From: Pelomonas baiyunensis
Lineage (GTDB): Bacteria; Pseudomonadota; Gammaproteobacteria; Burkholderiales; Burkholderiaceae_C
DNA: 64,000 bases
Assembly (NCBI RefSeq): GCF_043555935.1
Contig: NZ_JBIGIB010000004.1
Span: 310,001 to 374,000, forward strand
Direction of reading: 5' to 3'
Shown: positions 16,207 through 26,359 of the stretch, piece by piece
How the letters are laid out: the number at the start of each line of letters is the position of its first letter
Numbering within the stretch: the stretch's first letter is position 1
Made by a program: the position numbers and the translations under genes
The notes under the pieces: model-generated
Database searches by the model: none
Told to the model about the DNA's origin: nothing
Seen by the model: only the letters and a program-made list of their open reading frames with translations

Positions 16207-16904
16207 GCCCACGGCCCCTCGATCAAGGCGCGGGTTTCCTCGACCGCGATGCGCCACATGGCCAGCACCTCGTCATCGGGCCGCTCGTAAGCGCCGCCGA
16301 AGTTGCCGTCGCCGGCCAGCTCACGCGCGCCGTCCGGCGGCAGCACGGCATAACGGCGGTAGTCCACGGGGGGCTTGCGGCCTTCGGGCAGCGTCACGCC
16401 GGGCAGGCGGGTCCAGGGCAGGTTTTCCATCCAGGAGGCGTGAGACGACTGCGGGTCCACGCCCTTCACGTAGGCCAGCGTCTGCGGGGCGTTCCACCAG
16501 TTGTGCAGGCGCACCCGGGTGCGCGGGTGTGCGGCCATCCACTCGGCCGCCAGCGCCGCCACCGGCTGGTTGCCGCCGTGGCCGTTGACGATCAGGACGC
16601 GGCGAAAGCCCTGGTAGTCCAGGCTGTCCAGCAGGTCGGTCACCACGCGCAGCATCGTGTCCACCTTGAGCGTGACGGTGCCGGGGTAGCTCATGAAGCT
16701 GGGCGTGATGCCGAAGGGCAGCACCGGGAACACCGGCACGCCCAGCGGCTCGGCGGCCTCCACGGCCACGCGCTCGGCCAGGATGGCGTCCACCGCCAGG
16801 CTCAGGTAGGCGTGCTGCTCGGTGCAGCCGATGGGCAGCAGGCAGCGGTCGTCGTGCTGCAGGTAGTCCTCCACCTGCATCCAGTTCATGTCGGCAATCT
16901 TCAT
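16203..16904 (-). CDS. Creatininase-family amidohydrolase
   Basis: 233 residues, cytoplasmic. Metal-binding features of the creatininase/arfB-like family are present: LPIGCTEQHAYLSLAVD (Glu, His, Asp) and VNGHGGNQP, plus the downstream Glu in AYERPDDEVLA. Family members open cyclic amides or hydrolyse formamides; the substrate here is unknown. It follows dppA on the same strand by 37 bases, so it may process an imported peptide-derived compound. The ATG at 16904 gives a normal family N-terminus (MKIADMNWMQVEDYL). Confidence 0.85.
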   Translation of the reverse strand: MKIADMNWMQVEDYLQHDDRCLLPIGCTEQHAYLSLAVDAILAERVAVEAAEPLGVPVFPVLPFGITPSFMSYPGTVTLKVDTMLRVVTDLLDSLDYQGFRRVLIVNGHGGNQPVAALAAEWMAAHPRTRVRLHNWWNAPQTLAYVKGVDPQSSHASWMENLPWTRLPGVTLPEGRKPPVDYRRYAVLPPDGARELAGDGNFGGAYERPDDEVLAMWRIAVEETRALIEGPWA

Positions 16905-16941
16905 GGCGGGGTCTGTGTGGGGCCCGGGCGGCGGGCGGGTG

Positions 16942-18525
16942 TCATTTCAAGTCCACCCCAGCGTAGTGGTTCAGGCCGAAGGGGCTGACCTTCATGCCGA
17001 CGACGTTGGCGCGCGTGGCCACGGCCAGGGTGGGGTAGGTCAGCGGCACCCAAGGGGCGTCGTCGCGGTAGAGCGCTTGGGCGCGGCGGTACAGGGCCTC
17101 GCGCTTGGGGCCGTCGGCCACCTCGCGGGCCTCGGCCAGCAGGGCGTCGAAGTCTTTGCGGCACCAGCGCGCCACGTTGCTGCCGCCGGCCACGGCCGCG
17201 CAGGCGAAGTTGGGGGTGAGGAAGTTGTCGGGGTCGCCGTTGTCCGACGCCCAGGCCAGCAGCGTGGCGTCGTGCTCGCCCGCCCGGGTGCGCTTCAGCA
17301 ACTCACCGAACTCCAGCGTCACGATCTCCACCTTCACGCCAATGCGGGCCCAGTCGGCCTGCAGCAGTTCCGCCGTGGCGCGGGGGTTGGGGTTGGTGGC
17401 CCCGGCGCCGGCACGAATCCAGAGCTTGAGGGGGAAGCCCTCGGGCACGCCGGCCGCCTTCAAGAGTTCGCGCGCCCGGGCCAGGTTGGGCAGTGTCGGC
17501 GGCGCCTTGGTGTCGTAGCCCCATTGCGACGGCGGGAACGGGTTGCCCGCCGGCTCGGCCGCACCGCCGTACACCGCGCGGGCGATGGTGGCGCGGTCAG
17601 TGGCCAGCACCAGGGCCTGGCGCACGCGGCGGTCATCCAGCGGCTTGTGCTCCACGTTCAGGCCCACGAAGCTGGTCACCAGCCCGGGGCCCATCAGCAG
17701 GCGCAGCCGGGTGTCGCGCCGAATCTCGTCCCAGGTTTGCGGCATGGGGTACAGGCCGATGTCGCACTCGCCGGCCTTGAGCCGCTGCAGCCGCGTGGCG
17801 GGGTCGGGCGAGATGGAGAACAAGAGCTTGTCCAGCGCCACCTTGCCGCGGAAGTAGCCGGGGTGGGCGTCGTAGCGCACCACCGCATCCTTCACGTAGC
17901 TGCGCAGCTGGAAGGGCCCCGTGCCCACGGGCTTGAGGTTCAGGTCGTCCATGCGGCCGGCGGCCTGCAGTTGCTGCGCGTACTCGGCCGACACGACGCT
18001 CAGGAACCCCATGGCCAGATTGGCCAGGAAGGGCGCCTCCGGGCGGGTGAGTTCGAACTTCACCGTGCGTGCATCCACGGCCGTGACCGAGCGCACCAGG
18101 CCGGCCAGCTGCATGGCGCCGGCGTAGTACCAACCCTGGCGCGGCTGATGGAACCACGGGTGCTGCGGGTCGATCTGGCGCATGACGCTGAACACCACGT
18201 CCTGCGCCGCCAGCGGCCGCGTGGGCTTGAACCACGGCGTGGTGTGGAAGGCCACGCCGGCGCGCAGGTGGAAGGTGTAGGTCTTGCCGTCGGCGCTCAG
18301 CTCCCAGCGCTCGGCCAGGCCTGGCACCAGCCGGGTGCCACCGGGCTCGAACTCCACCAGCCGGTTGTACAGCGCCTCGGACGACGCATCCGCCGTGGAG
18401 TTGGCGTGAAAGAGCGCGTAGTCGAAGCCATCCGGGCTGGCCTCGGTGCAGACAGTGAGCGTTTTGGCAGACGCCGCCACGGTGAAGGCCAAACCCCAGG
18501 CGGCCAGCAGGCAAACAGAGCGCAT
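16942..18525 (-). CDS. dppA: Peptide ABC transporter substrate-binding protein (DppA-like)
   Basis: 527 residues: signal peptide (MRSVCLLAAWGLAFTVAASA) then a family 5 binding protein. It is strongly DppA-like throughout: TLTVCTEASPDGFDYALF, ALYNRLVEFEPG, TRPEAPFLANLAM, GTGPFQLRSY, DNGDPDNFLTPNFACAA. DppA binds dipeptides, and in some bacteria murein peptides or haem, in the periplasm and delivers them to DppBCDF. I chose the ATG at 18525 because it starts the signal peptide; the upstream ATG at 18591 would add a hydrophilic leader. Divergent from amiD-dppBC, with which it shares an intergenic region of about 160 bases. Confidence 0.93.
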   Translation of the reverse strand: MRSVCLLAAWGLAFTVAASAKTLTVCTEASPDGFDYALFHANSTADASSEALYNRLVEFEPGGTRLVPGLAERWELSADGKTYTFHLRAGVAFHTTPWFKPTRPLAAQDVVFSVMRQIDPQHPWFHQPRQGWYYAGAMQLAGLVRSVTAVDARTVKFELTRPEAPFLANLAMGFLSVVSAEYAQQLQAAGRMDDLNLKPVGTGPFQLRSYVKDAVVRYDAHPGYFRGKVALDKLLFSISPDPATRLQRLKAGECDIGLYPMPQTWDEIRRDTRLRLLMGPGLVTSFVGLNVEHKPLDDRRVRQALVLATDRATIARAVYGGAAEPAGNPFPPSQWGYDTKAPPTLPNLARARELLKAAGVPEGFPLKLWIRAGAGATNPNPRATAELLQADWARIGVKVEIVTLEFGELLKRTRAGEHDATLLAWASDNGDPDNFLTPNFACAAVAGGSNVARWCRKDFDALLAEAREVADGPKREALYRRAQALYRDDAPWVPLTYPTLAVATRANVVGMKVSPFGLNHYAGVDLK

Positions 18526-18689
18526 GCGGCCGATTCTGGCGCGCCGGGCCGGGGCATCACCTGGGCTCATACCCGCATGGTGGTCTGACATGCGCGCTGC
18601 GGGCTGGCACGGGGTCGGGCCGGGCGAGCGCGCTGCAACAATCCAACCCTGGCCGCAGCGGCCGCCCCGCCTCCGCCCCCGCCCCTCGC

Positions 18690-19639
18690 ATGAAGTTCAC
18701 CCCCCTCCTCACCGCCGCCCTGGCCCTGCTGCTGAGCGCCTGTGCCGGCGTGGCGCCGCCCCCCGGTGGCCCCGCGCCAGACGCTGCAGCCGCCTCTCGG
18801 CCCCAGCCCGTGACCGCCGGCACGCCGGCCGCCACCGCGCCGGACCTGACCGTGCGCCCGCCGCGCATCGACCGCAGCTACACCTCGCAGAACCAGGACA
18901 GCCGCGCGCTGTACATCGTGCTGCACTACACGGTGCTCGACTGGGAGAAGTCGCTCAAGGTGCTGACCACCGGCGGCCAGGTGTCGGCGCACTACCTGGT
19001 GCGCGACAACCCCGCCGCCAGCTACGCGCTGGTGGACGAGAACCGCCGCGCTTGGCACGCGGGCGCGAGCTTCTGGGCTGGCAACACCAACCTGAACTCG
19101 GCCTCCATTGGCATCGAGATCGTGAACGCCGGCTACGTGGACGGCCCGGCCGGCCGCGTCTACGCGCCCTTCCCGCAGGCCCAGGTGGACGAGGTGGTGG
19201 CGCTGGTGCGCGACATCCAGAAGCGTCACAACGTGCGGCCTGAGCGCATCATCGGCCACGCCGACATCGCCCCCGGCCGCAAGCAAGACCCCGGCCCCAA
19301 CTTCCCGTGGAAGCAACTGGCCGATGCCGGGCTGATTCCCTGGCCGGACGGCCCCTCGGTGGTGGTGAAGACGCTGGAGCACGAGGTGGCCCCGCGCGAT
19401 GTGGCCTGGCTGCAAGACCGGCTCGCGCGCATCGGCTACAACGTGTCACGCTCGGGCCAGATGGATGCCCTGACGAAAGACGTGGTCAGCACCTTCCAGA
19501 TGAAGTACCGCCCGCGCGACATCTCCGGCACGGTGGACGCTGAAACCGCCGCGCTGATTGAGGTGGCGTCCACGCCCGCCACCATGCGCGTGGCCGGCAG
19601 CGCCGAGGGCGAGACCCGCCCCTACACCTCGCGCTGGTG

Positions 19640-19640
<1 letters not shown>
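18690..19640 (+). CDS. amiD: N-acetylmuramoyl-L-alanine amidase lipoprotein (AmiD-like)
   Basis: 316 residues. Lipobox LLSAC (Cys18) predicts an outer-membrane lipoprotein. The type 2 amidase domain spans about 60-235, with likely zinc ligands His in IVLHYTVLDW, His in IIGHADIAPGR and Asp in KQDPGPNFPW. A C-terminal peptidoglycan-binding domain (about 240-300) follows. AmiD cleaves the bond between MurNAc or anhydro-MurNAc and L-Ala, releasing murein peptides in the periplasm. The stop overlaps the dppB start by one base (TGATG). This coupling to a peptide importer suggests cell-wall peptide recycling. Confidence 0.93.
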
Positions 19641-20652
<1,012 letters not shown>

Positions 20653-20653
<1 letters not shown>

Positions 20654-21549
20654 TGAGCGCCGTGCTGGAAAAACCCATCGACCCCCCGGGGCCCCTGCGC
20701 GAGTTCTGGCAGGGCTTCACCGCCAACCGCGGCGCGTTCATCGCGCTGGTGGTGTTCGCCCTCATCGCACTGGCCTCCCTGTTCGCGCCGCTGATCGCCC
20801 CCCACGACCCCATCGAGCAATACCGCGACTTCATGCTGACGCCGCCCGTCTGGGCCGAGGGCGGCAGCACGCGCTTCCTGCTGGGCACGGACGAACTGGG
20901 CCGCGACATGCTGAGCCGGCTGCTGTACGGCGGCCGGGTATCGCTGGGCATTGGCCTGTCGGCCGTGGCGATGTCCCTGCTGCCCGGCGTGCTGCTGGGG
21001 CTGCTGGCGGCGTTCTTCGAGCGCTGGCTGTCGCCGGCCATCATGCGGGTGATGGACATCGTGCTGGCGCTGCCGGCGCTGCTGCTGGCCATCTGCGTGA
21101 TCACGGTGCTGGGCCCGGGCCTGGTGAACACGGTGATTGCGATCGCCATCGGCGCGCTGCCGGGCTATGTGCGGCTGACACGCGCGGCCGCGCTGGGCGA
21201 GATCGGACGCGACTACGTGACGGCCAGCCGCGTGGCCGGTGCCGGCGTGTGGCGGCTGATGTTCATCACCGTGCTGCCCAACTGCATGGCGCCGTTGATC
21301 GTGAATGCGACGCTGTCGTTTTCGTCCGCCATTTTGGAAACCGCGGGCCTGGGCTTCCTGGGCTTGGGCGTGCAGGCGCCCACGCCGGAATGGGGCACGA
21401 TGCTGTCGGCCGCGCGGGACTACATCACGCGGGCGCCGTGGGTGGTGACGCTGCCGGGGCTGACGATTCTGGTGACGGTGTTGTCCATCAACCTGATGGG
21501 GGATGGACTGCGGGATGCGCTGGATCCGAAGTTGAAGAAGGTGGCGTGA
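20653..21549 (+). CDS. dppC: Peptide ABC transporter permease (DppC-like)
   Basis: 298 residues with the N-terminal cytoplasmic segment and six helices of DppC/OppC proteins. Landmarks: FLLGTDELGRDMLSRLLYGGR and the EAA loop GRDYVTASRVAGAGVWRLMF. The C-terminus INLMGDGLRDALDPKLKK is standard. Partner of DppB. The matching ATPase genes do not follow directly; a 650-base region with a large inverted repeat intervenes. Confidence 0.95.
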
Positions 21550-21597
21550 CGTGAGCTGCCGGATTGCTTGCAGCTTCAGCTTGGCGCCCAGGCCCAG

Positions 21598-22168
21598 CCG
21601 GGATTTCGTCCCGGCGGCCGACTCACTTTCTTGCGCGCGCAAGAAAGTAAGCAAAGAAGGCGCCCCTGTTCCGTCGCCCCTTCGCTGCGCGAAGGGGTCC
21701 CCTGCGATGCTCGTGCCCCAAGGCTCGCGCGGAACTCACTTCGCTACGCTCCGTTCAGACAGCCGCGCGAAGTCAGTTCTTGATGCGCGCTGCGCGCGCG
21801 CCTTGGGTCACTGCGCTTCTCGGCTCCTCCAAAGGGGAACCCCGGAACAGCCGCAACAGCCAATTGCTCAACCCGAAAGCCGGCTCGCGCCGGCTGTTGG
21901 GTATGCCCCCTTTAGCACCGCCGAGGAACGGAAGACCTTGAAGGCGTGCGCGCAGCGCACTTCCACTTCTGACTCCGCACGATTGTTTGAGCAGAGCGTA
22001 GCGGCGCGAGTTCCGTGCGGGCCTTCAAGGTCTGAGTACCGCAGGGCACCCGCAGCGCAGCGAAGGGCGGTGCGGTCGGGGGGAGCTCTTTGCCTACTTT
22101 CTGGCGGCCCAGAAAACCGAAGGTTTCGGCGAAGCCAAAGTAGGTCGCCCGCCGGGGCGAAATCCCGG
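21598..22168. repeat. Large imperfect inverted-repeat element between dppC and dppD
   Basis: Two diverged copies of one roughly 280-base sequence face each other. The outer ends are CCGGGATTTCG (21598-21608) and its complement CGAAATCCCGG (22158-22168). Inside each arm, in the same order, lie CGGCGG(C/G)CGAC, an ACTTTC(T)/AGAAAGTA mini-hairpin, GCAAAGA, a CCCTTCGCTGCG-type motif, CCCCTGCG/GCCCTGCG, CGCTACGCTC and CGCTGCGCGC. The centre is the palindrome AGCCGGC-tcgc-GCCGGCT (about 21878-21895). No transposase and no credible ORF. It looks like a non-coding dispersed repeat of the MITE/REP kind; similar sequences recur, as far as I recall, in other Burkholderiales genomes. Confidence 0.75.
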
Positions 22169-22198
22169 CACGGCACACGCCACTAAACAACAGCAGCG

Positions 22199-23149
22199 AT
22201 GAGCCTCCTCACCCTCCGCAACCTCAAGGTCCAGTTCGGCACCTTCCCCGCCGTCGACGGCGTCGACCTCGCCCTGGACAAGGGCGAACTGCTCGGCATC
22301 GTCGGTGAATCCGGCTCCGGCAAGTCCGTCACCATGCTGGCCCTGATGGGCCTCATCGACGCCCCGGGTCAGGTCACCGCCGACGCCATCGAATTCCAAG
22401 GCCAGAACCTGCTCGCACTGACGCCGAAGGAACGCCGCCGCCTGATCGGCCGCGACGTGGCCATGGTGTTCCAGGACGCGCTGACCAGCCTCAACCCGAG
22501 TTACACCGTGGGCGCGCAGATCGCCGAGGTGCTGAAAGCCCACCTCGGCCTGCGCGGCGCGGCGGCGAAGCAGCGGGTGATCGAACTGCTGGAACTCGTG
22601 GAGATTCCCGACGCCGCCAACCGCGCGAACGCCTACCCGCACCAGCTGTCGGGCGGCATGAACCAGCGCGTGATGATTGCGATGGCCATCGCCTGCAACC
22701 CCAAGCTGCTGATCGCCGACGAGCCGACGACGGCACTGGACGTGACCATCCAGGCCCAGATCATGGCCCTGCTGCTCAAGCTGCAGCGCGAGCAGGGCAT
22801 GGGACTCATCATGATCACGCACGACCTGGCCGTCGTCGCAGAAATGGCCCAGCGCGTGGCGGTGATGTACGCCGGCCAGATCGTCGAGACCGGCCCCGTG
22901 CCCGATCTCTTCGAGGCGCCGCGCCACCCGTACACGAACGCGCTGCTGGCGGCCATTCCCGAACACAACCAGGGCGCGCGGCGCCTGTCGGCGCTGCCGG
23001 GCATCGTGCCCGGCGCGCTGGACCGCCCGGCGGGCTGCCTGCTGAGCCCCCGCTGCCCGCGCGTGCAGGCCCGCTGCCACGCCGAGCGCCCCCCACTGGA
23101 GAACGGCGTGCGCTGCTTCTTCCCCGTCGAGGAGGCAGCCCATGTCTGA
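22199..23149 (+). CDS. dppD: Peptide ABC transporter ATP-binding protein (DppD-like)
   Basis: 316 residues. Walker A is GESGSGKS, the signature LSGGMNQRVMIA, Walker B LLIADEPTTALD and the switch His MITHDL. The C-terminal extension contains CLLSPRCPRVQARC, the four-Cys pattern that can hold an iron-sulphur cluster in Opp/Dpp ATPases. It energises DppBC at the inner membrane. It overlaps dppF by 8 bases. Because of the upstream repeat element, its transcription may depend on read-through from dppC or on its own promoter, which I could not identify. Confidence 0.95.
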   Translation: MSLLTLRNLKVQFGTFPAVDGVDLALDKGELLGIVGESGSGKSVTMLALMGLIDAPGQVTADAIEFQGQNLLALTPKERRRLIGRDVAMVFQDALTSLNPSYTVGAQIAEVLKAHLGLRGAAAKQRVIELLELVEIPDAANRANAYPHQLSGGMNQRVMIAMAIACNPKLLIADEPTTALDVTIQAQIMALLLKLQREQGMGLIMITHDLAVVAEMAQRVAVMYAGQIVETGPVPDLFEAPRHPYTNALLAAIPEHNQGARRLSALPGIVPGALDRPAGCLLSPRCPRVQARCHAERPPLENGVRCFFPVEEAAHV

Positions 23150-24101
23150 GTTGCTGCTGGAGGCGCACGACCTGGCCAGGCACTACAGCGTCAGCCGAGG
23201 CCTGTTCAAACCGAAGGCGACCGTGAAGGCGCTCAACGGCGTGAGCTTCACGCTCAAGCCGCGTCAGACGCTGGCCGTGGTGGGCGAATCGGGCTGCGGC
23301 AAGAGCACGTTGGCCCGGCAGCTCACGCTGATCGAGCCGCCCACGCGCGGCGCGCTGAAGATCCGCGGCACCGATGCGGCAACCGCCGACGCGGCCACGC
23401 TGAAGGCCCTGCGCCGCGACGTGCAGATGGTGTTCCAGAACCCGTTCGCCTCGCTGAACCCGCGCAAGACGATAGCCACCACGCTGGCCGAGCCGCTGCT
23501 CATCAACACGCCGCTCTCGGCAGCCGAGCGGCAGGAGCGCGTGGCGGCGCTGGCCACCAAGGTGGGCCTGCGGCCCGAGCACCTGCGCCGCTACCCGCAC
23601 ATGTTCTCGGGCGGCCAGCGCCAACGCATCGCGATTGCGCGGGCCATGATCCTGAATCCGGGCATCGTGGTGGCCGACGAGCCGGTGAGCGCGTTGGACG
23701 TGTCCATCCAGGCCCAGATCCTGAACCTGTTCATGGACCTGCAGGACGAGTTCGGCACGGGCTACGTGTTCATCTCGCACAACCTGTCAGTGGTGCAGCA
23801 CGTGGCCGACGAGGTGATGGTGATGTACCTCGGCGCGGCGGTGGAGGTGGGCGACAAGGCCCGCCTCTTCAGCACCCCGCTGCACCCGTACACGCAGGCG
23901 CTGATGAGTGCCACGCCGTCACTGCGGCGCGCCGAGCGGCGCGAGCGCATCGTGATCCACGGCGAGCTGCCCAGTCCCTTGAACCCGCCCACAGGCTGCG
24001 CGTTTCACAAGCGCTGCCCGCGGGCCACGGCGCGCTGCGCGGACGAGGTGCCCGCACTGCGCCCGGTGGACGGTCGGCAGGTGGCCTGCCACGAGGTCTG
24101 A
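23142..24101 (+). CDS. dppF: Peptide ABC transporter ATP-binding protein (DppF-like)
   Basis: 319 residues. Walker A GESGCGKS, signature FSGGQRQRIAIARAM, Walker B GIVVADEPVSALD and switch His FISHNLSVV. The C-terminal CAFHKRCPRATARC is the Cys motif shared with DppD. Pairs with DppD as the heterodimeric motor. Start ATG at 23142 lies inside the end of dppD. Confidence 0.95.
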   Translation: MSELLLEAHDLARHYSVSRGLFKPKATVKALNGVSFTLKPRQTLAVVGESGCGKSTLARQLTLIEPPTRGALKIRGTDAATADAATLKALRRDVQMVFQNPFASLNPRKTIATTLAEPLLINTPLSAAERQERVAALATKVGLRPEHLRRYPHMFSGGQRQRIAIARAMILNPGIVVADEPVSALDVSIQAQILNLFMDLQDEFGTGYVFISHNLSVVQHVADEVMVMYLGAAVEVGDKARLFSTPLHPYTQALMSATPSLRRAERRERIVIHGELPSPLNPPTGCAFHKRCPRATARCADEVPALRPVDGRQVACHEV

Positions 24102-24157
24102 GCCGCGCCGGGACGGCGTGGCTCGCGCCCGGTTCAGCGCGGCGGAGCAACAAGCGC

Positions 24158-24406
24158 TCAGCGCTTCTTGGTCACTTCGTTGGCGATGACGCCGCCCGCC
24201 GCCGCGCCCACGGCGGCACCGGCCGTGGTGCCGGTCATCACTCCGCCCACCACCGCGCCGGCGGTGGCGCCCACCACGGTGCTGGTTTCACGGGACGACA
24301 TGCCGGCACAGCCGGTCAGGGCCAAGGTGGCCGCGGCGGCCAACGACAGCAGGGTCCAGCGCCAATAGGAGTGGCTGGGGCTGGTGATGAAGGTCAGCGT
24401 GGACAT
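24158..24406 (-). CDS. Glycine-zipper outer-membrane lipoprotein (OsmB-like)
   Basis: 82 residues. Lipobox ALTGC (about Cys33) follows an unusually long n-region (MSTLTFITSPSHSYWR). The mature part is a glycine-zipper segment, GATAGAVVGGVMTGTTAGAA and on, ending in the basic KKR. Such proteins insert in the outer membrane and are often stress-induced. Its start is uncertain; a shorter form from a downstream codon is possible. Convergent with dppF. Confidence 0.82.
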   Translation of the reverse strand: MSTLTFITSPSHSYWRWTLLSLAAAATLALTGCAGMSSRETSTVVGATAGAVVGGVMTGTTAGAAVGAAAGGVIANEVTKKR

Positions 24407-24511
24407 GGAAGGTCTCCGTCAATCGGGTGCCTTCACTGTGGCGCGACCGCCCGGCGCCGCGTGCCGGCCTCGCGCGCAAGCGGCTGTCAGCCGGGTCTGA
24501 CATGCGGCCGC

Positions 24512-24534
24512 AAAAAAGCCACCCGAAGGTGGCT
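24512..24534 (-). terminator. Rho-independent terminator after psiF
   Basis: On the minus strand AGCCACC-ttcg-GGTGGCT is followed directly by TTTTTT. The perfect 7-bp stem with a TTCG loop makes this a strong terminator; it lies 45 bases behind the psiF-like stop. Confidence 0.9.
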
Positions 24535-24578
24535 GCGGTTGGGCAGGCCGCGTCACTGGGGCGCGGCGCCGCGCGGGC

Positions 24579-24866
24579 TCACTTGGGAGCCGATGCCGCG
24601 TCGGCCATGCACTTCTTGATGTGGCTCTTGGCCGCGGCGCCGTGCAGCTTCTTGTCCTTGGCGGACTGCTCGCACGCGGCGCCGCCGGGGGCGGCAGCGT
24701 CACCCGCGGGCTTGGCGGCCAGGCATTCCTTCATGAAGGCCTTGCGCTCGTCGCCCTTCTTGTCCTTGGCCTCGGCGTTGCAGGCCTTCATCTTGTCTTG
24801 CTGGGGCGTGGCGTGCGCGCCCACGGCCAGGGCAGCACAGGTGATCAACAGAGCCAAACGCTTCAT
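24579..24866 (-). CDS. psiF: PsiF-repeat small periplasmic protein
   Basis: 95 residues with a signal peptide (MKRLALLITCAALAVGAHA). Two PsiF-type repeats follow, each with Cys at both ends: about residues 29-51 (ACNAEAKDKKGDERKAFMK then EC) and about 68-90 (CEQSAKDKKLHGAAAKSHIK then KC). E. coli PsiF is induced by phosphate starvation; its molecular role is unknown. The start at 24866 is fixed by the signal peptide, with GGAA/AGGA just upstream. A strong terminator follows. Confidence 0.88.
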   Translation of the reverse strand: MKRLALLITCAALAVGAHATPQQDKMKACNAEAKDKKGDERKAFMKECLAAKPAGDAAAPGGAACEQSAKDKKLHGAAAKSHIKKCMADAASAPK

Positions 24867-24982
24867 CGCAGGTCCTTCCTGAGGGGTGGTGGAGTTCAAT
24901 CGATTCAAGCATGGCGCGTGCGGGCTGCCAAGCGGTGTTATGGGCTGTTTCAAGCGCGTCACGGCCGCATCACCGATGCCCG

Positions 24983-26329
24983 CTACAGGATGCGACGCGG
25001 GTGGTGCAAGGCTTCGTGCGCCGCGTGCAGCCGGCGCACCAGCACGCGGATGAAGCCGCGGTCGAAGCGGTGCTGGCATTCCGGGCTCAGCTGCCCGATG
25101 GACTCGGGTGTGAACGAGATGGTGGTGCACTCGCGGCTAACACGGATGTCGGTGCTGTGGCGGCGCAGGTCGGGGTTGGGCGCGAGGTACGCCATCTCGC
25201 CCACCGAGGTGCCGCGCCCGAGCGTGGCCACATGCTGCCCCTCGCGGAACACCTCCACCTCGCCCTGGGCAATGATGTGGAAGGTGTTGCCCTCCTGGCC
25301 GCGCTTGAACAAGGCATAGCCCTGCGGATAGCGTTTCCAGCGCGCACGCCGCACGACTTCCCACAACTGCACATCGCCGAACTCGGCAAAGAACTCCAAC
25401 GAGCGCAGCAGGTTGAAGCGCTCGGAGTCGCGCACCTCGCCGAGGCGGTTCAGCGGCACCTGCTGGCTGGCCACCAGGCTGGACAACGCCTGGCCGAAGG
25501 CCTCCCAGTCGGGGTAGCGCTCGTGCGGGCTCTTGGCCAGCGCGCGCAGCACCACGGTGTTCAAGGCTTCGGTCACGCCGCCGCGCTGACCCAGCAACGG
25601 CAACGGCGGCTGGTGGTAGATCTGGTGCATCAGCGCCATCTGGTGCGGCGCATCGAAAGGCGGGCGGCCGCAGATCAGGTGGTACAGCACGGCGCCCAGC
25701 GCGTAAATGTCGGCCCGGCAGTCCACGTCGCCGCCCTCGATCTGCTCCGGCGGCATGTAGGCGAGCGACCCCACGCGGTGAATCTGGGTGGAGTCGGCAT
25801 GCAGGTTCAGCGCCGAGCCGAAGTCACTCACCTTCACATCCACCACCTGGCCGGCTGCATCCAGCACGGCCAGCAGGTTGGCGGGCTTCACATCGCGGTG
25901 GATGACGCCCTGCCGGTAGACGTAGCCCAGCGCCATCGCGCACTTGAAGGCCAGTTCCACGATCTGGTCCAGCGGCAGCAGGCGGTCGCTGCGGCAGAAG
26001 TGCTTGAGCGTGACGCCCGGCACGTACTCCATCACCAGGTAGGGCGCGGCCTCTTCGGACACGGCGTCCAGGATGGACACGACGTTGGGGTGGTGCAGCC
26101 GACCGGCCAGCGCCGCCTCGGCACTGAAGAAGCGGTTGCTGAAGTCGCTGCTGGGGGCGTCCGGCGGGGGCGCCCAGGCGCGCAGCCGCTTGATGGCGAC
26201 CTCCTGACCCTGGAACGGGTCGCGGGCCAGAAAGACATCACTGGTCGCGCCTTCGCCCAGGCGACGGATCACCTGGTAGCGGCCGATGTGGGAGGGCAGG
26301 TCTTCTGCGGGGGCACTCACGCGGGGCAT
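24983..26329 (-). CDS. Ser/Thr protein kinase with C-terminal cyclic-nucleotide-binding domain
   Basis: 448 residues. Kinase domain about 15-275: glycine loop LGEGATSDVF, VAIKR (Lys47), catalytic HRDVKPANL, DFG in VSDFGSALNL, and PPE in place of APE. All key catalytic residues are present. Residues about 320-430 form a cNMP-binding fold (GNTFHIIAQGEVEVF, VGEMAYLAPNPDLRRHSTD). No membrane segment, so cytoplasmic. The combination suggests kinase activity gated by a cyclic nucleotide. The ATG at 26329 gives the natural N-terminus; the open frame that continues upstream is only antisense to argS. Divergent from the VOC gene by 30 bases. Confidence 0.9.
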   Translation of the reverse strand: MPRVSAPAEDLPSHIGRYQVIRRLGEGATSDVFLARDPFQGQEVAIKRLRAWAPPPDAPSSDFSNRFFSAEAALAGRLHHPNVVSILDAVSEEAAPYLVMEYVPGVTLKHFCRSDRLLPLDQIVELAFKCAMALGYVYRQGVIHRDVKPANLLAVLDAAGQVVDVKVSDFGSALNLHADSTQIHRVGSLAYMPPEQIEGGDVDCRADIYALGAVLYHLICGRPPFDAPHQMALMHQIYHQPPLPLLGQRGGVTEALNTVVLRALAKSPHERYPDWEAFGQALSSLVASQQVPLNRLGEVRDSERFNLLRSLEFFAEFGDVQLWEVVRRARWKRYPQGYALFKRGQEGNTFHIIAQGEVEVFREGQHVATLGRGTSVGEMAYLAPNPDLRRHSTDIRVSRECTTISFTPESIGQLSPECQHRFDRGFIRVLVRRLHAAHEALHHPRRIL

Positions 26330-26359
26330 GATACGGGCCGCCTGACGGAGCTTCGGCCC

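Noticed and set aside
21551..22190. Several overlapping ORFs (60-210 codons) inside the inverted-repeat element
   Set aside because: They run across the repeat symmetry in both strands, have no RBS and look like translations of a non-coding repeat.
22094..23143. Minus-strand ORF of 349 codons opposite dppD
   Set aside because: dppD has full ABC motifs; this frame is antisense and runs into the repeat element.
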